From positions 186,001 to 250,000 of the forward strand of contig JAECYW010000020.1 of the NCBI GenBank assembly GCA_023014335.1: a stretch of 64,000 nucleotides of DNA, in the 5' to 3' direction. Shown here one piece after another: positions 31,581 to 43,036 of this stretch (within the stretch, counting starts at the first letter, position 1; every line of letters starts with the position of its first letter). The notes beneath the pieces were generated by a model that did no database searches, was not told the DNA's origin, and saw only the letters and a program-made list of their open reading frames with translations. The position numbers were made by a program, and so were the translations under genes. The stretch comes from Galerina marginata (taxonomy: Eukaryota > Basidiomycota > Agaricomycetes > Agaricales > Galerinaceae).

Positions 31581-32293
31581 AGAGTTCAATCAAGGAACCG
31601 CTGAGAACGGGGTTTTCTTTAGGTCGAAAAGGAACACGGAATCGGAATTAATTTGGAGGCAGGGTAGCCGTGTGCTTGGTTGGACAGGCTTGGACCTAGA
31701 ACGATATTCGACTCGGAAGGCAGTGAGTGCCTTGGCAGTGCGGTAATCTCTGCAGCTGGCTACTCAAGCACCCGTGCCGACACCTTGACTTGAGTCCCTC
31801 GACGATGTTTCTAACAATGATGCTTCCTACAAAACGTGAATAGTGGAAGGAGCTTGTAGTTGAGGCTTGCTCGTACGTTGAATCCGTGAGTTTTTTTTGC
31901 GTCAAAGATAGACAAAGGTGGAATGTTGCGTCGGAAGACATCAAAGGCCGACTTGGTGAAGTGGAGATCTGACTCCGATATGTTGGCATCTCGCCAATCA
32001 GGTACGCACGTGTTCACCAACTCTCGCCCAAATCTGCCCAAATTCAGTTGAAATTATGAGCGCATTGCAGCATGCTGCTCAAGCATGGCCGCCAAACCAG
32101 GCTTCATCTAGAGGGAATGATCAGCGGGAAGATGCAATACTTACAATCCATCGTGCCAAAATTACAAATGATGTACAATGCGAAAGACGTCGCATGTTCA
32201 TTGTGGATCGAAGAGAAGTTGACATTAACCTTCGGATTAATTCAGAGCCGTGCGCTTCATTTACCTTCTACCTTCTTCATTTTTCGGGTAAAG
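31581..32293. other. No supported gene
   Basis: A minus-strand frame at 31811-32041 is open for 76 residues, but it shows no motif and no splice continuation. The region upstream of the peroxygenase TATA box is presumably regulatory. Confidence 0.4.
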
Positions 32294-33330
32294 GTATTTA
32301 AGGCGGCTTCGTCATTGCCCCAAGTTTGGATTTCATCGAATGAACATGACCCTTATTATTACATATGTAGCTCTTACTTCCTTCCAGTGAGCAATCCGTT
32401 CAAGTTGGTCGCAGGTCGACCCACTTTGAGGCCGTTTATAGATATGTCGTATTGCTTTGTAAATTGTCCGAGCTCGAGTGCCGAGATTATAGGCTTTTGC
32501 TCGTCTGTGAAGGTTGGGAGGTCCATGAAGGCGGTCTACATTAATTTACTCGCAAAGCGGTCTGTCGAACTTCCGAAGGGTTAGGCTATTGTTGCTTGAT
32601 CAAGATTCCTTTAAAGAAGCCATAGATGGTACACACGACCCGACCGCGTATTTTTGGCAACTGGCTTAAATAAGAGCAAGGCTAACGCAAAAACTATACC
32701 AACTTCCAAGAATCAATCTGGCTTCGTCCTGTCAAGGTCGAAAATGGGAACATGAAAGTTGGTAAATCAGGAGGAAAATCATTATAGCAAGGAACTCAAT
32801 TTCCAGGACCCCTCTTGCGTGTTAAGGCAGCTCCAGATAAGCTGAGGTAGTTCACGATCTGGATCCATCTGCATCCCGACTTGGAAGTCCGGAGATTAGC
32901 TACCCGCGTTGCCATGATCATGATTCATTATGTCCTGCATTAAAGTGATCCGAGCTCTGGAGATACTTAAATTCGTGTACCTCCGAGGTCGGATCAGAGT
33001 CGCGACGTCGATGCGTCATTGAACCTCATCGGACAAATATACAAGTACACTTGTCGCCTGCTCGCGGAGTGTGAAATAAGATTTTGCTTCCGCCACGCGC
33101 GTCGGCGCCTAATTTCTAGCGCTAAGATGCCTGCCTGGTTATCGCCAGTACTAGTATTGCAGGACTCCGGTGGCACCCTTTAACAAGGTAAACTGTTGGG
33201 TGCTTCAACCGTTGTAAGAAAACTGTTACCCTTTCATTATTCTTAGTCCTGTCTTGAGGAGGTAGGCGGCGTAATCATCCTCTTGGACTGGGGTTGCCTT
33301 CTCGCCAGGCGAGAGACGCATACGCATAAC
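32294..33330 (-). pseudogene. Eroded partial copy of the GH92 gene
   Basis: Short blocks match the intact GH92 gene at 36504-39803 in the same order and strand. 32308-32580 matches the last exon (CATTGCCCCAAGTTTGGAT against CGTTGCCCCACGCCTGGAT). 32575-32650 matches intron 12 with its neighbours (GTTAGGCTATTG, CACACGACCCGAC). 32918-33065 matches exon 10 (ATCATGATTCATTATGTCCTGCATTAAAGTG). 33180-33280 matches exon 9 (AACAAGGTAAACTGT, GTAGGCGGCGTAATC). Exon spacing is compressed and every frame is broken. Retained intron sequence shows a DNA-level duplication. Confidence 0.75.
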
Positions 33331-33920
33331 ATAATAAATGCCACGCTGGTCTTATTCGTTAATGTAGAAGGATGCGAACGATGCGTGCACTGAAAGTGCT
33401 CGCCCAGCCATCCATGGGCCGGTGAGCAATATCTTTCTCAGACATAAAATAGCTGGACTGGATTTGGATGGTTCACATTAAAGGTCCCGAGAAAGACCTG
33501 CCAGGCAGGATGGCAAAGCCGATAACACCTGGACCTCGTCCATGTGACGGCCTTGGCCGTTCTGTGAGCTGTGTGGCAGTGAGCGTTAGAATCCGCGGCA
33601 ATGCCTATTTCGTTATCAATCATTCAAAAATAAAGTCGATGCCGAATTGATCCCTACCGGATTGATATTCCTTTCAACATAAGCGGCTGTCTAACAAAAT
33701 ATCTGACAATGAGAGCAAGGAGAAGACGAACCGGCAGAATAAAGTCTTCTCATTCCCTTCACCAGTCGGACTCAACCATGTATATTGAAAGCATTTATAA
33801 ATGCTCATAAGGTCGGGTCCCGTTTTACAGCACCGCCTCGGAAAATTGTTCCCAATAGTCAAGTCAATATCCAACAGATGGTTTTGGCGTAGAAGGTGGG
33901 GAACACTGAAGTGTACATGG

Positions 33921-34615
33921 TCAAGGTTTCCATAGAACCTCGTCAGCGGATAGTAAATGGCCGCTATCATCGAAATGAACGCCTTCTTGAATTAGCATGT
34001 CGACTTTTTCATTATAGCGCGTTCCCGTCTTGTGATTTTTACCCCATTCACCAAAAAAGCCGCCTATGAATAGGTTCGATGCTATGACTCGGTGGCAGGG
34101 GATGTATGGGCTGAATGGGTTGTTGCGCAGTGCACTTCCAACTGAAATTTACCTCAATACGAGTCCGAAAATACGGAACTTTCCGTTGGAAAACTTACCT
34201 GAACGCGGCGAGCCACCGATGGCAGAAGAAACTTCTTTGTAAGTTGCAACTTTGCCCTTTGGAATGGTACGGGTGAAATCGTATACAGCCCATTGGTGAG
34301 CTGTTAATTTCTGGATAAAAGGGCAGATCCATTAGCGTGTGGATGAAAATCACACTGGCAAGCTACCTTGCCCGTCGTCGTCCTATAGACATCTCGTTCT
34401 TGGACTGCAGATGGATAATGACTAGTATCTTGCGTCATATTACAAGCCTCCTGGAGCTCAACCGGTGTTTGCACTGGCACTTTGATATCTTGCAATGAAT
34501 CGAGAACAACAAAATGTTTGGAGTCGACAGCAAACTTTTCAGTTGTAGCCTTGACAGTTTCGCACACTTTATTTGATTTCGTTCGTTGTACAGGCATCGC
34601 TGGGCTGTTGGTCAA
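33921..34615 (-). CDS. Methylated-DNA-protein-cysteine methyltransferase (MGMT)
   Basis: Three exons: 34615-34367, 34310-34199 and 34141-33921. The C-terminal ~110 residues carry the whole signature. The helix-turn-helix region has the arginine finger (GSPRSVGSALRNNPF), and the active-site motif PCHRVIAS holds the cysteine that accepts the O6-alkyl group. Upstream is AVYDFTRTIPKGKVATYKEV. The enzyme removes alkyl groups from guanine in one suicidal reaction. The ~85-residue N-terminus shows no recognised domain and may be disordered; an alternative start is the methionine a few codons downstream (MPVQRT). All joins keep frame. Confidence 0.88.
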
Positions 34616-35341
34616 AATGTGAAGGTTCAGGCGTTGAGATAGAAATGAACTGACTAATCTCTCAGCCTACTTCTGGTATATATGTCGGTGGAAATACCGA
34701 GTCAGAGCGCCAGTTCGCCGGAATGGAGGTCGGAGCCGTCTTCATTAATCACCGTCACGTTCCAGTTTAGGGCCGGTTTGTTCGCGATTTCCCTCCAGAA
34801 AGATGCTAGGGGCTCGAAGCTCCTCCTAAGATATGATATTATGAACATTCCCAATTGTAATTTTCCTTTCACAACTGGGACTTCATGAAGGCCTTTGGGG
34901 AGGACTCTACTGGTCGCCCCTGACCTGGGTAGTGGACGTTTCGGACTTCCGATGGGAGCCTCTTGATAGCGATCTACTTCCTGCATCTTCGCGACCACTC
35001 TGATCAATTTTACCTCTTCAATGGACATTTTGGATTCGCCAAATACCGAACATTGACTAGCCACAGGCAACGAAGGAGAGGCTCAAACCGCGGCTAGATG
35101 CCTCAAAGCAGGTAATCCTCCGTCTGGACTCAGGAAAGCCTTTGGGGGACTTTGGGGGGAATGAGTGGCGTATGCTATGCACTCTGTCTCATACGATCAA
35201 AGGGGTTGTCATGCAAATCCAAACTATTTCAAATAAGGCACGCTTCTGTGCATAAGCCCTTGAAATGTGCGAACAAACACATCTGTATTCGACCCCACTC
35301 CTCGCCGACGTTGGATCGCCAGCCATCGTGACCACTCAGCA
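34616..35341. other. Intergenic between divergent MGMT (-) and SUR7-like (+) genes
   Basis: It should contain both promoters. A minus-strand frame at 34702-35070 (122 residues) is open but shows no motif, so I do not call it. No repeat noticed. Confidence 0.4.
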
Positions 35342-36135
35342 ATGAGCCGTTTTCTTTCCTTCACCTCATGCCTCCTCAACGTTGTTGCGTTTGTGCTGCT
35401 GCTGTTGGTCAGTTTGTCCGGACTTGTCATCAAGAGCATCTACAGTGAGTCGCAGGTTTCTTCTGAGTCGATCTGACCACTCACGCCTCTACAGTCCTTA
35501 TTTTGCCATACGTGCATGAGTTTGGCCATGACCTACGTATCGGTGTTTTAGGATTTTGCCAGACTGAGTAAGCAGCAGCTTTTACATCGAAAAGTTTTGT
35601 GAATTATTGACGATGCACTTTGCAGTTACGAGCTTTCAACGACAACCACCTGTTACGGGCCGCAGAGAGGCTACACGATCCCATTCGACCTGGTTAGGGC
35701 AGACGGACTCTCATCATCCGTCGCTGGCATGTTGGATTCACCGACAACTTCTATCCTAATTCTCCACCCCATCGCCGCCGGCTTCGCACTTCTATCTGCA
35801 ATTTTCTCGCTCCTCAACGGTCGACCGCTCATGGGAACCGCCCTGTCATTCACGCTCTGGAACGCCATCTTTGCTACAGTTGCTTTCGCCTTTGATATTG
35901 TGGTGGTCGAGACTGCTAAAAGCAGAGTGGACAGCGGCGTTTTTCAGGTGTATTGGGGTTCTGCGCCATGGATGACTCTTGTGGCTGCGATTTTCATCTG
36001 GATATCTGTGGTGTTTTTGGCGATAAAGTTATGGACAAACCGCAGAAGTCGAAAATCTATGGAGGTCAAAGGTTTGTTAGCACTTGTCGTCCATTGTAAT
36101 TCTGCACTAACTCGCGCACTTACTAAATAGCTTAA
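35342..36135 (+). CDS. SUR7/PalI-family four-span membrane protein
   Basis: Exons 35342-35444, 35495-35567, 35626-36071 and 36131-36135, the last supplying only the stop codon. The N-terminus is a membrane segment (LLNVVAFVLLLLVSLSGLVI). An extracytoplasmic loop has the family's G.LGFC motif (RIGVLGFCQTDYELS..TCYG). Three more membrane segments follow (ILHPIAAGFALLSAIFSLL, LWNAIFATVAFAFDIVVV, MTLVAAIFIWISVVFLAI). The short basic tail reads KLWTNRRSRKS. SUR7/PalI proteins act at plasma-membrane eisosomes or in ambient-pH sensing. Which of these applies here is not known. Confidence 0.85.
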
Positions 36136-36503
36136 CACTTCGCGGAATATTATTCAATGTACGTCGGAGACGGAAGGAATCACGACCGATGTTGTTTTAG
36201 GCGAGGGACCACAAATGGGATTGGTTTTCATTCTTTTTGATACCCCTACTCTAGGCGTTCAATTGTAATGCAATGGACTGTCGTAATTTCTTCATCCCAA
36301 ATTGTTGCTCCTCTTTCCACAACGAGCCAGACCCGTTTTGCCCATGATATCGCAGTGGCAAAAATAAATTATCCAATTTGCCCACACAATCAGCCAAGTA
36401 TTAACTGATAACAACCACGAAACGAGTCCTTAATAAATGGTTGAAATACGATTGTCGAAAATCATGGGTATGTAACATCCAAAGTAGTACATTCGTTCGT
36501 CCA
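36136..36503. other. Intergenic, convergent 3' ends
   Basis: This lies between the SUR7-like stop (+) and the GH92 stop (-). No gene or repeat is seen; it should hold both terminators. Confidence 0.5.
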
Positions 36504-39500
36504 TCACAGCTCATCGCGGATCGCAGAGTCAGTGTTATCCACTCTCGTGGACTCAGAGTCGTCCAGTACACTCACCTTCTGAATCCTGACCGCGTTTTCA
36601 TCACGGACAAAGGCAGTCAAGATGTCGTCGTCGTTGCCCCACGCCTGGATCTCATCGCTCATCTCGAATACGACATCGGCTCCATGAGCGATCTGTTCGT
36701 GCTTAATCACAGGTCGGTCCACTTTGACGCCGTTGATGGTGAGCGACTTGATATATGGCTTGGTCCTGGCTCCGAGTGCGGTGATGGTGAGCTTTTTGGT
36801 CTTGGACGACGATTGGGCGGTCGACGGTGACGGCGTGGTGAGGTCGATGGTGATTTGCTCGAAGAAAGGTCTGTCAAGGTTGCGATGAGTTAGGCTATTG
36901 ATTGGGATTCCCTTTGATGATACGCACGATCCGACTATGTATTCACCAGACACTGGGTTAACCGGATAGAACCCCATTGCGCTGAAGATGTACCAAGCGC
37001 TCATTTGACCGCAGTCCTCGTTCTGAATAATTGTCAGCTTACAATTAACAAAGAAACAACAAGACTTGACAAACCCCAGACAATCCAGTGGGGGTATTAT
37101 TGTAGTTCGCAAGGGCAATTTCCCTGACTTTTTCTTGCGTTTTGAAGGCAGCACCGGCAAGAGCGTAGAGATAGGGTATATGGTGGGATGGCTAGCGAAG
37201 ATCTCGATCAGATCCCGAATTTGGTAGAAGGACGAGATTGAAAGTAAGCTAACCTCATTGCTGTGATCATTATGGCCTCCATTAAAGTGGTCTTCCAAGC
37301 TCTGCACAAACTTGACGTTTCCTCCCCTCCGCTCGATCAAAGTCGGTACATCATGGACGACATCGAAGGAATACGCCCACTTGTCACCTGTTCCGGAATG
37401 TAAGTAAGCATTCGATCCTCGAAGAGGTACCACACATCGGCGCGTAATTTCTGAGAAGCGCACCTTCGGTCCAGCCGCTGTCTTCACCTGCCCAACTACC
37501 ATCGGCATTGCGGGCCTCCATAAAGCCGGTAGCGTCGTTGAACAAGGTAAACGGTGAACGCATCGATCGCTGCAGGAGGAAATTCGTCACGTTCTCTGGC
37601 TTTCCTAGTTCTCTGGCAAGAACGTAGGCGGCGTAATCGTCGTCTGAGATTATAGCTTTCTCAGTAGGGTAGAGAAAGCTGCACAGGAAATACGACGTAC
37701 AAGCATAATCGAGTGTCCGAGAAGCACTTTCGGAGTGCACGTCGTTCGCAACCCAGCCCTTTCCCTCCAAGGCATAGACGGATGAGAGACCAGCCCGGAC
37801 TTCATAGTCGACGTGCTGATATGACGAAACGTGAGTAACATTTGTTTGAAACAGTTCAACACTTTACCTCTTCGCGGTCTGCGTAACTGAATGGAGAGTC
37901 GTTAGATACTAGATATAATTATAGTCAAGATCTCAAAAAATAACGTACACGACTGTCAGATCATCTTTAGGAGGGACGGTAGCATCTTTCCAGACCGCCT
38001 CCCATGCTAGTTCTCGATCGAACCCGGTAATGTTCTTAAGAACGGCTTCAGCAATGAGAGAGTCAGCGTGTGTGCCAACCTGAAAAGGTTGTCGTCTCAT
38101 GATCGATAATAAAAGGCAAAAATATTGACTAACCATAATGTTCGTCTCAACAATATTTTTCCACATAGGTAACCAGCCACCCTACACAAAAACCACCATA
38201 TTGATGACTGCCTGCCAGCGGGCAGTGTGAGATTTTCCTCACCTCTTTATAATCTGCTAGCATGCTCTGCACCAGACCTGGTATGCGCTCGGGTACAAAC
38301 AAAATCTGCCAGGCCCACTCAGCACGGAAAGTATCCTAAAAGACCATTAGCTATACGATACACGAAATTTAAATTTAAACCTAGGATACGCACCCAGATA
38401 GAATATCCAGTATACGATTCCCCGCCATCTTCAAGCTCATGAACTTGGTTGTCATAGCCAGAGTAATACCGGTTTTGCTCATGTTGCTCAGTAGGAAACT
38501 AGACCGACGATAAGAATGCTGAAAAGTGGTATGTTCAATTGCAAGATCACCTGGAGGGTGTGGACTATCGCAGTCCAAAAGGTCTGCTGGTCAACAAAGT
38601 CTCTCGGAGACGCAGTTGCCGCACTGTCGTTGAGATAGAGCTTGAGATCAACCCGGTTCAATATATCGGCCCATGACTTTCGCACTCTATACGCCGTGTT
38701 TTCGAACGTGCCAGGAACCAGGTGGTCATCGGCTGTCGGACTGGATTCAGTGAGGAAGGCAGAGGACGAAGGTGAGGAATTAGGGATTTCAACGTCGATG
38801 TTCTTCCGGGCTTGCTCTTCTGAGATAAATGATGTGCCCACGCGAAGGGTGATCACTGTTGGTTCTGTCGCTGATGCTGAGGTCGGGAATCTGGCATAGG
38901 CACTCAGCAGAGAACCTTGAACGGCTTTGTCCTGTGGAAATGGAGAAGTGGTCGTGCCATTCTGAATGACGCCGTACGTCGGTTTTGGGGTATCTTCATT
39001 GAATCGAGCGCAGAAGTATCCCTTGAAGTGCTGTGAGAATGGAGCCGTGGATATAGGGGTGATGATTGTGTCCTGCCTTTCGTCGGACCAACCACAGACT
39101 TCAAGATCGTTCGGGATTGAAACGCTTCCTGATGGAAATGTTATGTTTGTCGCTGTCGACGTAATGACAGAAGGTCGTGCGACCTCGAAGAGTATATACG
39201 GTGACAAGGTCGACTTGAACGTAAAGCGCAAATGGGCGACACGGGAAGCTACAGTGAATACATCAGATACGATTCAAATAAGCTAAGATATAATGACGCA
39301 CTAGCAGTCTGCTCGATGATGATGCTTCCACCATGCCCATCATCCAGTTCAACATTGTAGTAGCCAGAGCTGACCACTTCCTTCTTTTGCCCATCGGTTC
39401 CACGGAGTACCTCCAGTCCTCTTTGGTCAAAATCCACAACCACACTTTGCCCAACACCTGCGCTAACACTGATTGGCGCGCTTTCACCCATCCAAATAGC

Positions 39501-39803
39501 GGGTTGACGAGTCCCGACGACACCCATAACTTTGTCGAGAGTCCAGTTATACGGTGTGGCAGAAACATAGTGTGTCTGGGTTTGAGCCACCCATCTAGTC
39601 ATCCCAAATGGTGGAGCGGTACTGGGTATGTTTCCTCCGGATCCATTTGGTGTATCTCCGCCGTTTCCGATGAGCAAGTTCACCAAATCAAGACCTGGGC
39701 TCGGAGGAATAGCGAAGGCGGGCGGTGGACGGGTGGATGTCGCATCAGATAAACATATTAGGGCACAAAGAAGACATAGAAATAGATTTGTTCTGGTTTT
39801 CAT
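36504..39803 (-). CDS. Glycoside hydrolase family 92 alpha-mannosidase, secreted
   Basis: Thirteen exons: 39803-39302, 39248-38551, 38499-38394, 38335-38243, 38181-38134, 38079-37949, 37886-37868, 37815-37701, 37643-37464, 37387-37254, 37191-37075, 37022-36928 and 36870-36504. The signal peptide is MKTRTNLFLCLLCALICLS. The N-terminal beta domain starts LVNLLIGNGGDTPNGSGGNIP. The catalytic domain has SIWDTFRAEWAWQILF, ADREEHVDYEVRAG, GGHNDHSNEPSHHIPYLYALAG and NEDCGQMSAWYIFSAMGFYPV. GH92 enzymes are calcium-dependent exo-alpha-mannosidases (mostly 1,2) that trim N-glycans or fungal mannoprotein. The acidic and histidine-rich GGHNDHSNEP segment and NEDCGQMSAW hold family-conserved active-site residues. 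Exon 7 is only 19 nt. All joins keep frame. A dead partial copy lies 3 kb away at 32294-33330. Confidence 0.93.
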
Positions 39804-40199
39804 GTGAGTGTAGAATGCTTTCGAGAAAGTAAGTGTGAGTGCCAGAAAAACAAGTAGAAGTTGTCCTCACATCCCAGAACGTCACTTCAGCCTGAATTTG
39901 GGGACCACAAGCTCAAGACGTCTCCCTTAAGTATGCATTATGAGTCCCACGAAATGTGGAGAAAGAAGAGAAGACTCATACTGACGTTCTGGAAGCAAGT
40001 CAGGAGGTTGAACCTGGGCATCTTAAACGGGCATTTTCCCGCCTCGGGAATTACGGTCCGCGCATGTGACCGCGGTCAAAAGTTCTTAATTCGGTAATCT
40101 CTATACCCAGAACGGTCAACCTTCTCATTTGCGGCACAAAAAACTACAGAACGTGAAAAAGGAATGCAAGTTATATCCATGAGAACAATAAGGCTCCAG
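39804..40199. other. Intergenic, upstream of GH92
   Basis: No gene. It contains the GH92 promoter on the minus strand and the 3' flank of membrane protein B. No strong TATA box was seen. Confidence 0.4.
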
Positions 40200-41260
40200 T
40201 TACATGTTGTGGATTTTTTTCAGAGCACGGTAAAGCTGCACTATCGACGCTGAAGCAATGACGAGGATACAAAAAAAATATAGGAAAGAAGGCCTTGATA
40301 CCAGTGGTGTATTTGGGTCAGAAGCTGTGTTACTTCCTAAATTTTTCCACGAAAACATGGTCATAGTCAGGATAAATGACACCATTGACCTAGTAGGGAA
40401 AATTAAATTTAATGTACCGGGCAACGAAGTGGACGGCGATGCTTACCAAGCAAGGAAAATAAGAGGCATCGAAATCAACCTCCAGAAATCAAACTGGGAG
40501 TTACACCTAGTAGCCTAAAATTTTTATTAGTGCAAGCGTAGAGCAAGAAATCATAACACAAACTTACACACATCCAACCAACAAATCTCTTCTTCTGTAA
40601 CCACTTTTTTTCCGATATAATATACGAAGAACTGCAGATGGCGCTCGCAATTGAAAGTAGAAGAGAAATGGTTATCAGAGTACGCATAAGCGAGTTCTCC
40701 AACACGAGCTGGATTTGAAGAACCGCTATGCAAGAGCTTTCCAGGAGAGAAGGATCAACAGAAGATTCGGGGGAGAAAGCTGTGAGCTACTCACGGAATC
40801 AAGATCGCAGAGCCGAAGCGAATGGCCTTCCAGCCGACTAGGAATTGCTTCACGTTCGCTTCCCAGTAAATGGACTGGGACTGAATATCTTGAGGTTGCC
40901 AAATTATATTCCGTTGATAGTTTCCGTCGACATCTGAATCGGCTCGGCGGCCCTCAACTAGCGATCCGTAGTGACAGAATTGTGAGTGATATGCTTGGGG
41001 GATCCAAAGTAGTCCTAGAGTACAAATAAATTTCCACAAATTTGTGGCATTTCGAATTACCAGACGCTGCTGATATCGCGTTGAAGGAGCACTAAAAAGT
41101 GGACATTAAGACTGAAGCTGTTTCCTACAGCAATTACAACACACCCATAAGAGGAACCAGCCCGCGTGCTAGGATGGGGAAGGTGGATACCGGCATGATG
41201 TCGAAAGGATTGGACTGCAGTGGGTGGTGGATTGATTCGGACAGTAGACTGAGGATCCAT
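40200..41260 (-). CDS. Small multi-spanning membrane protein, family member B
   Basis: The clear exons are one ending at 40795, then 40736-40568, 40514-40447 and 40389-40200. They read WKAIRFGSAILIPSCIAVLQIQLVLENS, RTLITISLLLSIASAICSSSYIIS, FDFWRLISMPLIFLAWSMVSFILTMTMF and FLYFFCILVIASASIVQLYRALKKI, about four membrane spans. The motif FW.L..MP...LAW with an intron in the Trp codon matches members A and C, as does RF/CGSA(I/V)L before the previous intron. The first exon probably starts at the ATG at 41260 (MDPQSTVRINPPP), but I could not find a frame-consistent splice between it and the exon near 41000. The 5' structure is therefore unsure. Function unknown. Confidence 0.65.
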
Positions 41261-41447
41261 AGCATCGAAATTATACCACTGTGATTTAGTTAAGACGGTT
41301 GGGGGGATTCCGAAAGAATGAGGCGAAAGTTGATCAACCGCCTTATTATAAAGGAATCCTTGTATGTAGGTTTCGGACGTATGTGTGTATCAATAGGAAG
41401 CTCTGTATTATTAGGCAAGAAAGGGGTACGTACAACGACACTCTCCC

Positions 41448-41552
41448 TATTATAGGCAAGAAAAGCGGTACGGTACTCCCCAACAAACAGACAGACTTAC
41501 TTTATTTTTAAACGGGACTTGAACCCGGGCCGCCGTCAGAAGCGCAGCGAAT
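41448..41552. repeat. tRNA-tail-like repeat, copy 1
   Basis: A ~100-bp block (CCCTATTATAGGCAAGAAAAG..AACAGACAGACTTACTTTA..CGGGACTTGAACCCGGGCCG..CAGAAGCGCAGCGAA) recurs almost exactly at 41779-41883. On the minus strand it contains CGGGTTCAAGTCCCG, a perfect T-arm/B-box. That suggests a tRNA-derived SINE end or decayed tRNA. No complete cloverleaf is seen. Confidence 0.7.
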
Positions 41553-41778
41553 TTACTGTAAGCAATTGTATGGTGGCAACGTAACGCGTAACGCTCCCCT
41601 CAAAATGTTGGCTATTTCACCTTTTGTAACGCAATTTTTGGGCTCTGGGCAGCTTTTTGGCCAAAATCGCGCGAGAAAAAGCTTATTTTCTACCCTAAAA
41701 AAGAAATTTTTAGCTGGACCGGGCTCCGGTTGCCAATCACAAAACCATCGAGAGGTGTAACGCTCTTCGGGGTGGCTC

Positions 41779-41883
41779 CCTATTATAGGCAAGAAAAGCG
41801 GTACGGTACTCCCCAACAAACAGACAGACTTACTTTATTTTTAAACGGGACTTGGACCCGGGCCGCCGTCAGAAGCACAGCGA
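41779..41883. repeat. tRNA-tail-like repeat, copy 2
   Basis: Nearly identical to 41448-41552; the differences include GGACTTGGACCCG for GGACTTGAACCCG and CAGAAGCACAGCG for CAGAAGCGCAGCG. The direct copies are 331 bp apart. Confidence 0.7.
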
Positions 41884-41929
41884 AAAGACAGATATATTTT
41901 CAGGCGGAATGGCGACAAGATTCTTATGA

Positions 41930-41980
41930 CTTTTAGGGATTTGAACCCGAGCCGCCCGGCGTCAGAAGCGCAGCGAACAA
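41930..41980. repeat. tRNA-tail-like repeat, copy 3 (short)
   Basis: TTTAGGGATTTGAACCCGAG, followed by CCGCC and CGTCAGAAGCGCAGCGAAC, shares the B-box-like and terminal parts of copies 1 and 2 but lacks the upstream 60 bp. A fourth trace (GTGCATAAGCGCAGCGAGCA) lies at about 42041. Confidence 0.6.
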
Positions 41981-42948
41981 ATCAATTAGGCGAATGTTCC
42001 AAGATTCCGATGACCTTAAGGAACCGTGGTCAGAACTTGAAGTGCATAAGCGCAGCGAGCAGGCGAGCTGTATTTTCTTTCGCTCGCGGGAGGGTAATAA
42101 GGCAAGTCCAAATTTGGCTGGAAGAGTGCCGTACTTACACCAACATATAATCTAGAGATTATAAAGCCTTGACTCGCTTTTTCCCTAAGAGTTGGCTTGA
42201 ATTTCACTCAACTTTTGGAAGGGGCGTGATTCGCGTCAATACCATTAAATGCGATTGAGACTTCGATTTCCCAGGTTCGTCCAGGATTAGCCTGCTTAGC
42301 GCTTTCTTCCTGTTACATCGCAAGCACGAACCCGAGGATGAAAAATTTAATGGTCAAAATAGATGACATTGGGTGTACTCGCATCTACATATCAAGAGGC
42401 GGAACTTCCCCTCAACGCTCGCCTGGCTAATTTTGGTACGCGTTCAAATCGGTTCGAATCCACGACCAAAGCCACAAATATGCTTCGCCGGGCAGAGCTG
42501 GTTGAAATGAACAGATAAATAGAAATACTGCGAATAATAACCACTGCGAATAAGATCCCGATCATTCACCGTACATGTTGAATAGAACCACTGTGCAATC
42601 GTTCTAATCTAGGAATGACTGGCCTGTGACCGGCCCACTCTATCTTCAAGTCCAAGCTTGTGTACGTTATCTAAAAGCGCTTACACAAAATGAGTCCATT
42701 TAGTAGTGTTAGTTTCGGTATCAGTCACGTTTAGTCGGAAGTCCCATGTACAGTACAACTACAAGGGCACATAATGCCCGCCGCGGATAAAACTCACGGC
42801 GGAGTGTTACTAGATCCTTCGACATATCAATGGCCAATAAAACGCTTGGCCGCGATCCAAAAAAGACTAGGATTGTGATTGCGAAGAAGACCTTCAGAAT
42901 GAGGATTCAAAGCGCGAAAAATAAAAGATTCATTGAAAAGAGCATCAA

Positions 42949-43036
42949 TGCATTAAGAGGGAATCGAACCCCCGGCGGGTCGAGCTTAGAGAAACTCGAA
43001 TGGCAACGACCCAGGTTACCACTACCCCATTAATGC
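42949..43036 (-). tRNA. tRNA-Gly (anticodon GCC) with a 17-nt intron
   Basis: Minus strand. The acceptor stem is GCATTAA/TTAATGC (perfect 7 bp) with discriminator A. The D-arm is around GGGTAGTGGTAACCT. The anticodon stem is GGTCG/CGACC with loop TTGCCA, the GCC anticodon for glycine. A 17-nt intron follows position 37 (TTCGAGTTTCTCTAAGC). The T-arm is GGGGG-TTCGATT-CCCTC. B-box GGTTCGATTCC is canonical. The overall sequence resembles eukaryotic tRNA-Gly(GCC), except for the intron. CCA is not encoded. Confidence 0.85.

Noticed and set aside
34702..35070. 122-residue minus-strand frame upstream of MGMT
   Set aside because: No motif, no splice signals joining it to MGMT, and it occupies the divergent promoter region; it may be chance.
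36441..36830. 129-residue plus-strand frame
   Set aside because: Antisense shadow of the last GH92 exon.
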